From: Gammaproteobacteria bacterium
GTDB taxonomy: Bacteria; Pseudomonadota; Gammaproteobacteria; Thiohalospirales; Thiohalospiraceae
Direction: 5' to 3'
NCBI GenBank assembly: GCA_011322575.1
Contig: DRMK01000072.1
Location: 1-5,988 of the forward strand
DNA length: 5,988 nucleotides
Shown: piece after piece, positions 1 to 4,369 of the stretch
Layout: every line of letters starts with the position of its first letter
How positions within the stretch are numbered: position 1 is the stretch's first letter
The notes under the pieces: generated by a model
Database searches by the model: none
What the model saw: only the letters and a program-made list of their open reading frames with translations
Told to the model about the DNA's origin: nothing
Translations under genes and position numbers: made by a program

Positions 1-2
1 AG

Positions 3-16
3 TAGCACTCCGTCAA
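3..16 (+). repeat. Left copy of a short direct repeat flanking the fold-back
   Basis: TAGCACTCCGTCAA at 3-16 matches TAGCACTCCGGCAA at 364-377 in 13 of 14 positions and in the same orientation. The two copies bracket the inverted repeat. They may be a diverged target-site duplication or a repeated end sequence. The window begins too close to the left copy to see whether it extends further. Confidence 0.6.
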
Positions 17-36
17 GGTTATAACTTAGGATGGTC

Positions 37-93
37 TTCCTCAAATCGTATGGGTGAAATGGTAAATCATCCTTGACAGGCAGAATGCACGCC
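37..93 (+). repeat. Left arm of the 57-bp inverted repeat
   Basis: This arm is the exact reverse complement of the right arm (224-247 plus 264-296). It lacks the 16-nt insert present there, with the junction between bases 69 and 70. The perfect identity over 57 bp suggests a recent origin or ongoing homogenisation. Confidence 0.9.
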
Positions 94-141
94 GGAAGAT
101 GGTCGGCAGAAGGGGATTGGGGAGACTTTGGGATAGCCGGA

Positions 142-178
142 CCAGTTGCAATTGGCGCAGGTGGTGGATATCCGCCAC
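142..178. repeat. Two tandem palindromes in the loop of the fold-back
   Basis: Bases 142-155 (CCAGTTGCAATTGG) are self-complementary except for one G-T pair. Bases 161-178, centred on GGATATCC, are self-complementary over 9 pairs with one G-T. Both lie between the inner stems of the large inverted repeat, so a folded single strand would be branched. They could be recognition sites for a DNA-binding protein or simply part of the element's secondary structure. Confidence 0.6.
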
Positions 179-223
179 TCCCCGGCCAGCCGGCCCCAAT
201 CCCCTTCTGGTTAACGATTATGT

Positions 224-296
224 GGCGTGCATTCTGCCTGTCAAGGACGGAGCCGCTACGCGGTGATTTACCATTTCACCCATACGATTTGAGGAA
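224..296 (-). repeat. Right arm of the inverted repeat, with a 16-nt hairpin insert
   Basis: Bases 224-247 and 264-296 are exact reverse complements of 70-93 and 37-69. The intervening 248-263 has no counterpart on the left. It contains its own small hairpin: CCGC (253-256), loop TAC, GCGG (260-263). Loss of a hairpin by replication slippage from the left arm, or gain on the right, would both explain the asymmetry. Confidence 0.9.
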
Positions 297-355
297 AACC
301 CAATCCGGATTCAGCGTCCCTCTGGATCCTAACTTATTACTTTGAAAGAGTACTA

Positions 356-2494
356 GTGTCCGATAGCACTCCGGCAAACGCCCTTCGCCACCGCCGGCTG
401 TTCTTGTTGCATGGCAGCAGCGCGTGGTGCCGCGGAACGGCCGACGCCCTGCTGGGCAAAGCCGGAGGCCGTGAAATCCTCTGGGTAACTTCCGAGACAC
501 CGCAACGCGGGCTGGCGGTTACCGGCAAACAGCTGCTCTCCAGACTGGGCAGTGAGCTGGACGCGCTGATACTCGACGCCTGGGCAGGATTCGATCCGGA
601 CGCGTTTGGCGCTGCGGCGGGCATGGTGCGGGGCGGAGGAGTGGTTCTGATCCTTGCGCCTCCGCTGGCCGAGTGGCCCGACCATCCGGATCCCGCCCTG
701 CAACGCATCACACCCTGGCCGCATGACTATCGCGGCATTCGTAGCCGTTTCCTACAGCGCTTTGTGAGGCTCATCGGGGAGAACCGCTCCATCCTCACCA
801 TCGCGGAAAGTGATCCCCTCCCCGAACTCAACCTTTCGCCACCGACCATCCACGGTGACCCCAGCACAGAATGCCGCACCACCGAGCAGCAACAGGCCGT
901 TGAAGCTATCTGCCGCGTGGTGCGGGGCCACCGGCGCCGTCCCCTGGTATTGACCGCTGACCGCGGGCGCGGCAAATCCTCCGCGCTGGGGATCGCGGCG
1001 GCCCATCTGCTGCGGGAGGGGCTGGAACGGATCCTTGTCACCGCCCCCTCGCCACAAGCGGCAAGCGCCCTGTTCCGACAGGCCGAACGCCTGCTGCCCG
1101 GTTCTCGGCACAGTGGCCACGAGCTGCGCTGGAACAGGGGAACGATCGGCTTCGTGGCCCCGGACGCCCTGCTCGCGGAGCCGCGCCAGGCCGACCTGCT
1201 GCTGGTGGACGAGGCGGCCGCCATCCCCGCCCCCATGCTCGAGACGCTGCTGCGGCGCCACTCCCGGATCGCCTTCGCAACCACCATTCACGGCTACGAA
1301 GGGACCGGACGCGGCTTTGCGGTGCGTTTCCGGGAGAGACTGGACCGCCTCACCCCGGGCTGGAGGATGCTGCACATCTCCTCCCCCATCCGCTGGGAGG
1401 AGGGAGATCCGGTGGAACGGTTCACCTTCCGCGCCCTGCTGCTGGACGCATCCCCGGCCGACGACCGGGAGGTGAGCGGAGCCGCTGCCGGGGACTGCGC
1501 GATGCTGGAGCTGGATCGGGACCGGCTGCTGAGCCACGAGTCCCTGCTGGAGGAGCTGTTCGGTCTGCTGGTGCTGGCCCACTACCGCACCCGCCCCTCC
1601 GATCTGCGCAACCTGCTGGACTGCCCGGATCTCTCCGTTTACGCCCTGCTCCACGACGGTCACCTGGCGGCCGCCGCGCTGGTGATGCGCGAAGGTGGGA
1701 TGGAGCGGGAGCTGGCAGAGCAGATCTGGCTGGGACGCCGGCGCGTCCACGGCCACCTGCTGGCCCAGTCGCTGGCGTTCCACGCCGGTTTTCCCGAGGC
1801 CGCCACGCTGCGCTACGCCCGCATCATGCGCCTGGCGGTCCATCCGGCGGTGCAGCGGCGCGGCCTGGGAACCAGGCTGGTGACGGCTATCGCGGAGCGG
1901 GAAGAGAGAGCGGGGCTGGACGCCATCGGCACCAGCTTCGGCGCCACCCCCGGCCTGCTGGAGTTCTGGCACCGGATGCAATTCCGCACCGCTCGCGTGG
2001 GACTACACCGGGAGGCCAGCAGCGGCAGCCATGCGGCACTCATGCTGCGTCCGCTCTCCCGGCAGGGGGCAGAGCTGTGCCAGGCCATCCGGAGCCGGCT
2101 GCAACAACAGCTGCCGGAGCTGCTCCGCCGCCCCCTGAACGGGCTGGAGCCGGAAACCGCCTGGCACCTGTTGCAGAACCTGCCCCCTCCGGTAACCACC
2201 CTGACCCCGGGGGAGTGGCGCGATGCCGCATCGTTCGCCTTCGGCAGGCGGAGCCTCCAGAGCTGCCTGACAGCAATCAGAAAGCTGGTCATCGCTACCG
2301 TGGCGGACGAGGATGCCGCCACCAGTATCACCGCGCCGGACAGGGAGCGGCTGATCCGCCAGATAGTGCAGGAGCAGGGAAACCGCAAGGAAACTTCCTC
2401 CCTGCGCGAGGCGGTCCGGCGCCTCCTGGAGCACGCCCGTCCGCAAGAATCAGATACCCAACAACTCCTTAACAGATTGTTCACAAAGTTGTAA
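356..2494 (+). CDS. tmcA: tRNA(Met) cytidine acetyltransferase TmcA
   Basis: The 712-residue product makes N4-acetylcytidine at the wobble base of elongator tRNA(Met), using acetyl-CoA and ATP (or GTP) in the cytoplasm. This prevents misreading of Ile AUA codons. The order matches E. coli TmcA (YpfI, about 671 aa). An N-terminal domain comes first. The RNA-helicase-like ATPase follows, with Walker A TADRGRGKSS (about 200-209), Walker B LLVDEAAAIPAP (about 282-293) and the GYEGTGRGF segment (about 313-321). A GNAT acetyltransferase domain has the acetyl-CoA loop AVHPAVQRRGLGTRL (about 494-508) and HREASSG (about 551-557). A helical tail ends the protein. The start is the GTG at 356: the frame opens just after a stop at 290-292 and holds no upstream ATG, GTG or TTG. 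A modest GAAAGAG (344-350) sits 5 nt ahead. Reading the protein from here gives about 14 residues before the conserved RLFLLHG strand, slightly fewer than in E. coli. The first codons lie in a direct repeat shared with 3-16, so the native start may have been altered. An intrinsic terminator follows at 2580. Confidence 0.96.
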   Translation: MSDSTPANALRHRRLFLLHGSSAWCRGTADALLGKAGGREILWVTSETPQRGLAVTGKQLLSRLGSELDALILDAWAGFDPDAFGAAAGMVRGGGVVLILAPPLAEWPDHPDPALQRITPWPHDYRGIRSRFLQRFVRLIGENRSILTIAESDPLPELNLSPPTIHGDPSTECRTTEQQQAVEAICRVVRGHRRRPLVLTADRGRGKSSALGIAAAHLLREGLERILVTAPSPQAASALFRQAERLLPGSRHSGHELRWNRGTIGFVAPDALLAEPRQADLLLVDEAAAIPAPMLETLLRRHSRIAFATTIHGYEGTGRGFAVRFRERLDRLTPGWRMLHISSPIRWEEGDPVERFTFRALLLDASPADDREVSGAAAGDCAMLELDRDRLLSHESLLEELFGLLVLAHYRTRPSDLRNLLDCPDLSVYALLHDGHLAAAALVMREGGMERELAEQIWLGRRRVHGHLLAQSLAFHAGFPEAATLRYARIMRLAVHPAVQRRGLGTRLVTAIAEREERAGLDAIGTSFGATPGLLEFWHRMQFRTARVGLHREASSGSHAALMLRPLSRQGAELCQAIRSRLQQQLPELLRRPLNGLEPETAWHLLQNLPPPVTTLTPGEWRDAASFAFGRRSLQSCLTAIRKLVIATVADEDAATSITAPDRERLIRQIVQEQGNRKETSSLREAVRRLLEHARPQESDTQQLLNRLFTKL
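364..377 (+). repeat. Right copy of the direct repeat, inside the tmcA start
   Basis: This copy lies eight bases after the GTG start and covers codons about 3-8 of tmcA. The copy at 3-16 is non-coding, so the N-terminal residues of TmcA here may derive from, or have been duplicated by, the upstream element. Confidence 0.6.
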
Positions 2495-2547
2495 CAAAGC
2501 CCCTCTGGCCCGCTCCCGCAGGCAGCTCGATAATAGAGCAGCACATG

Positions 2548-2575
2548 GATAGTGGGATACTATCATCGCGATAGT
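2548..2575 (+). promoter_or_regulatory. Triple 6-bp repeat forming mutually exclusive hairpins
   Basis: GATAGT (2548-2553), its reverse complement ACTATC (2559-2564), and GATAGT again (2570-2575) are each separated by exactly 5 nt. The middle element can pair with either outer one, never both. The 11-bp periodicity is about one DNA turn, so the site could instead bind a protein on one face. It lies 53 nt after the tmcA stop and 4 nt before the terminator stem, and could act on read-through or 3'-end stability. The function is unknown. Confidence 0.5.
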
Positions 2576-2579
2576 TTTG

Positions 2580-2607
2580 GCCGCCGTCCCCCGGCGGCTT
2601 TTTTTTT
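2580..2607 (+). terminator. Rho-independent terminator after tmcA
   Basis: The stem GCCGCCG (2580-2586) and CGGCGGC (2592-2598) encloses a 5-nt loop and is followed directly by nine T residues (2599-2607). The opposite strand has no T tract after the stem, so termination is rightward only. It separates tmcA transcription from the toxin-antitoxin pair downstream. Confidence 0.93.
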
Positions 2608-2647
2608 GCCACCGATTGTTTTGTTATGTCGGGTCTTCCCCACACAA

Positions 2648-2675
2648 TTTGGTGAAAACCTGTTATGTTTATCAT
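2648..2675 (+). promoter_or_regulatory. Candidate sigma70 promoter for the toxin-antitoxin pair
   Basis: TATCAT (2670-2675) matches the -10 consensus at 5 of 6 positions. TTTGGT (2648-2653), 16 nt upstream, is a poor -35. The site lies after the tmcA terminator and 55 nt before the toxin start, where a cassette promoter is expected. The weak -35 keeps this tentative. Confidence 0.35.
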
Positions 2676-2678
2676 ATC

Positions 2679-2717
2679 AGTGGGTTAGCCCCCACTTGCA
2701 CTCCACTCCAATGGAGT
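2679..2717 (+). promoter_or_regulatory. Operator-like inverted repeats before higB
   Basis: AGTGGG (2679-2684) pairs with CCCACT (2691-2696), and ACTCC (2705-2709) pairs with GGAGT (2713-2717). A further GTGGG at 2723-2727 could pair with CCCAC instead. Both hairpins fall between the candidate -10 and the toxin start, the usual place for the HigA operator in autoregulated higBA modules. Binding by HigA is inferred from that position only. Alternatively they fold the 5' leader and limit toxin translation. Confidence 0.4.
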
Positions 2718-2730
2718 ATATCGTGGGTGC

Positions 2731-3084
2731 ATGATAACTGTCGCTGAAACCGAGTCCTTTCAACGAAAGATCAACAAGTTACTCTCCAAGGACGAGAAGT
2801 CTGATCTGATAGCGTATTTGTCCGAGCATCCGTCTGCTGGGGATCTTATTCAGGGAACTGGTGGTATCAGAAAGCTTAGATGGGCGAGAGGTTCAAAGGG
2901 TAAAAGCGGAGGCATTCGGGTTATTTACTATTTTCATAGCCAAAAGATGCCGCTCTATTTGTTAGCCGCGTTCGGCAAGAATGAGAAAGCAAATTTATCT
3001 TCTGAGGAAAAGAGATTATTGTCAAAGTTAGTGAAAGAACTGGCAAGTTACTGGAGTCAAGAAAATGGGAAAAGCGTTCACTGA
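2731..3084 (+). CDS. higB: HigB2-type toxin, RelE superfamily mRNA interferase
   Basis: The 117-residue protein resembles Vibrio cholerae HigB2, a toxin that cleaves mRNA on the ribosome until bound by its HTH antitoxin. Family signatures are GDLIQGTGGIRKLR (37-50), the basic GSKGKSGGIRVIYYF (54-68) and YLLAAFGKNEKANLS (76-90). The basic strands and the late FGKNE motif are typical of this RelE branch. The length is near the usual 100-115. The ATG at 2731 is the only ATG in the open frame, which closes upstream at the TAG 2686-2688. Its ribosome site is poor (GTGGGT, 3 nt away), in keeping with low toxin synthesis. The last 20 nt overlap the antitoxin gene, so the two are one transcript in the toxin-first order of higBA. 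The coding region is much more AT-rich than tmcA or nfo, suggesting transfer. No frameshift or truncation is seen, so the toxin is probably functional. Toxin activity itself is inferred from family. Confidence 0.88.
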   Translation: MITVAETESFQRKINKLLSKDEKSDLIAYLSEHPSAGDLIQGTGGIRKLRWARGSKGKSGGIRVIYYFHSQKMPLYLLAAFGKNEKANLSSEEKRLLSKLVKELASYWSQENGKSVH

Positions 3085-3352
3085 AATATCTGCTGGTCTG
3101 TCAGATGCGATTCAGCATGCCAAGGGAAAGAAAACAAAGGCTGTTGAGCATAAGCCGGAACCAATTGATGTAAGGGCAATTAGGGAGAGAGCCGGAATGA
3201 GCCAACAAAAGTTTTGTGCAACCTTCGGGATCTCTATCGGCACGCTGCGCCATTGGGAGCAGGGTCTTCGCTCTCCCAGGGGGCCGGCTAGGGTATTGCT
3301 TAAGGTTGTACAGCATAACCCTAAGGCCGTTGTGGAGTCCCTAAAAGAATAA
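3065..3352 (+). CDS. higA: HigA-type antitoxin, XRE-family HTH protein
   Basis: The 95-residue protein carries a helix-turn-helix domain from about residue 37 to 67. It reads RAIRERAGMSQQKFCATFGI and then the recognition helix and GTLRHWEQG, as in Cro/C1-type regulators. The N-terminal 30 residues (FTEISAGLSDAIQHAKGK, then lysine-rich) resemble the toxin-binding segment of HigA2-like antitoxins and the MqsA/HigA group. The expected role is to neutralise the upstream toxin and repress the shared promoter. The ATG at 3065 lies inside the end of higB, with a 20-nt overlap. It has a good ribosome site, GGAG at 3053-3056, 8 nt before it, which is stronger than the toxin's. This favours antitoxin excess. 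The C-terminal QHNPKAVVESLKE is typical of the family's last helices. The gene ends 55 nt from the convergent nfo stop with no terminator hairpin between. Confidence 0.88.
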   Translation: MGKAFTEISAGLSDAIQHAKGKKTKAVEHKPEPIDVRAIRERAGMSQQKFCATFGISIGTLRHWEQGLRSPRGPARVLLKVVQHNPKAVVESLKE

Positions 3353-3407
3353 AAACAGAACAATCGTATTCAGCGACTCGAAGTGGCATCCACAGAGAGA
3401 AATACCG

Positions 3408-4256
3408 CTACGTCGTCTCGCAGAACCCGTACAGCATGGCAATCTCTTCCGGCCACAGGCTGGCGTCCACCGTCTCCAGGATCAGTGGCATCTCCTCCAT
3501 CCGCTCGTCCTGCATGATATAGCGGAACAGATCGAGTCCCAGCTTCCCCTTGCCGAGGCTCTCGTGCCGGTCCACGTGGCTGCCCAGATCCACCTTGGAG
3601 TCGTTGAGGTGCATCCCCTTGAGATAGGAGAAACCCACTATCCGGTCGAACTCATCCATAGTTGCGTCGTAGGCCTCCCGGCTGCGCAGATCGTAACCGG
3701 CGCTGAAGGTGTGGCAGGTGTCCAGGCAGACCCCGATCCTGGCGCGATCCTCCACCCGCTCGATCAGATGGGCCAGATGTTCGAAACGGTACCCAAGGTT
3801 GGAGCCCTGCCCGGCGGTGTTCTCGATCACCGCGGTCACCCCCTCGGTCTGCTCCAGCGCCCGGTTGATGGACTCCGCTATCAGATCGAGGCAGCTCTCC
3901 TCGTCCATCTTGCGCAGGTGGCTGCCGGGGTGGAAGTTGAGATAGATGAGGCCAAGCTGCCGGCAGCGGCGCAGCTCGTCCACGAAGGCGGCGAGTGACT
4001 TCTCCCGCGCCTCACGCTCCGGGTTGCCCAGGTTGATCAGATAGCTGTCATGGGGCAGCACATCCTGCGGACGGAACCCTCCCTCCTCCATGTTGGCGTG
4101 GAACTGCTCGATCTGCTCCTCCGTATAGGGCCGGGCATGCCACTGCCGCTGGTTCTTGGTGAACATGGCGAACGCCCGGGCGCCGATCTCCCTGGCATTG
4201 AGCGGGGCGTTCTGTACGCCCCCCGATATGCTTACATGTGCTCCCGCGCGTTTCAT
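3408..4256 (-). CDS. nfo: Deoxyribonuclease IV (endonuclease IV, AP endonuclease)
   Basis: The 282-residue enzyme cleaves DNA 5' to abasic sites and removes 3'-blocking groups during base-excision repair, using three zinc ions in a TIM barrel. All nine E. coli metal ligands are present at the same residue numbers: H69, H109, E145, D179, H182, H216, D229, H231 and E261. Surrounding motifs include LPHDSYLINLG, NFHPGSHL, VIENTAGQGSNLG, CLDTCHTFSAGYD and HLNDSK. The start at 4256 (MKRAGAHVS) matches the family N-terminus. GAGGAG at 4261-4266 precedes it, with 4 nt between. An upstream ATG at 4361 would add 35 residues with no family counterpart. The gene is convergent with the toxin-antitoxin pair and divergent from the dehydratase-like gene. 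It is GC-rich like tmcA and looks intact, with all nine ligands in place. No strong promoter was found on this strand. Confidence 0.97.
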   Translation of the reverse strand: MKRAGAHVSISGGVQNAPLNAREIGARAFAMFTKNQRQWHARPYTEEQIEQFHANMEEGGFRPQDVLPHDSYLINLGNPEREAREKSLAAFVDELRRCRQLGLIYLNFHPGSHLRKMDEESCLDLIAESINRALEQTEGVTAVIENTAGQGSNLGYRFEHLAHLIERVEDRARIGVCLDTCHTFSAGYDLRSREAYDATMDEFDRIVGFSYLKGMHLNDSKVDLGSHVDRHESLGKGKLGLDLFRYIMQDERMEEMPLILETVDASLWPEEIAMLYGFCETT

Positions 4257-4260
4257 GGCT

Positions 4261-4266
4261 CTCCTC
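4261..4266 (-). promoter_or_regulatory. nfo ribosome binding site that fixes its start
   Basis: On the minus strand GAGGAG is followed by AGCC and the ATG at 4256. It supports the short start over the ATG at 4361, which is not needed for the conserved protein. Confidence 0.75.
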
Positions 4267-4291
4267 GACCCGGTATGTGCGAGGGTATGCC

Positions 4292-4320
4292 TTGACATGC
4301 CCGGGAGGCAAACATAGTCT
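4292..4320 (+). promoter_or_regulatory. Candidate promoter of the dehydratase-like gene
   Basis: A perfect -35 TTGACA (4292-4297) is followed after 17 nt by TAGTCT (4315-4320), a weak -10 (3 of 6). It lies in the 113-bp divergent region, 49 nt before the proposed ATG. CATAGT at 15-nt spacing is an alternative -10. The perfect -35 makes the site worth noting. Confidence 0.4.
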
Positions 4321-4369
4321 TTTCCCCATGGGACCGCCGAGGCTCCCTCAAAAGGACGCATTCACAACG

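Larger units (their letters stand above)
21..337. repeat. Large imperfect inverted repeat (fold-back, MITE-like) upstream of tmcA
   Basis: Four paired segments lie in nested order. Bases 21-32 pair with 326-337 (11 of 12). Bases 37-69 pair with 264-296 (33 of 33). Bases 70-93 pair with 224-247 (24 of 24). Bases 107-122 pair with 194-209 (16 of 16). The second and third pairs are contiguous on the left and separated on the right only by 16 nt (248-263), giving a 57-bp perfect stem with one bulge. The central loop, 123-193, holds two further palindromes. No convincing protein is encoded in 1-355. The shape suits a miniature non-autonomous mobile element or two inverted copies of a repeat. If transcribed toward tmcA it would form a very stable leader hairpin. 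The family is not recognised and no transposase is visible. Confidence 0.85.

Noticed and set aside
73..345. 90-residue rightward open frame in the upstream repeat
   Set aside because: It runs through both arms and the loop of the inverted repeat, with low-complexity Gly/Pro content and no recognisable domain. It is better explained as chance.
1..355. Complete insertion sequence or CRISPR array at the left end
   Set aside because: There is no transposase frame, and the repeats are inverted arms rather than regularly spaced direct repeats.
752..1981. 409-residue leftward open frame opposite tmcA
   Set aside because: It is fully antisense to a well-conserved gene, is rich in Gln, Gly and Arg as expected of a GC-rich shadow, and has no recognisable domain.
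2552..2734. 60-residue rightward open frame between tmcA and higB
   Set aside because: It spans the terminator and the candidate promoter and has no recognisable domain.
4257..4361. 35-residue N-terminal extension of endonuclease IV
   Set aside because: The family begins at the MKRAGAHVS-type start, a good ribosome site lies just before it, and the metal ligands then match E. coli numbering exactly.
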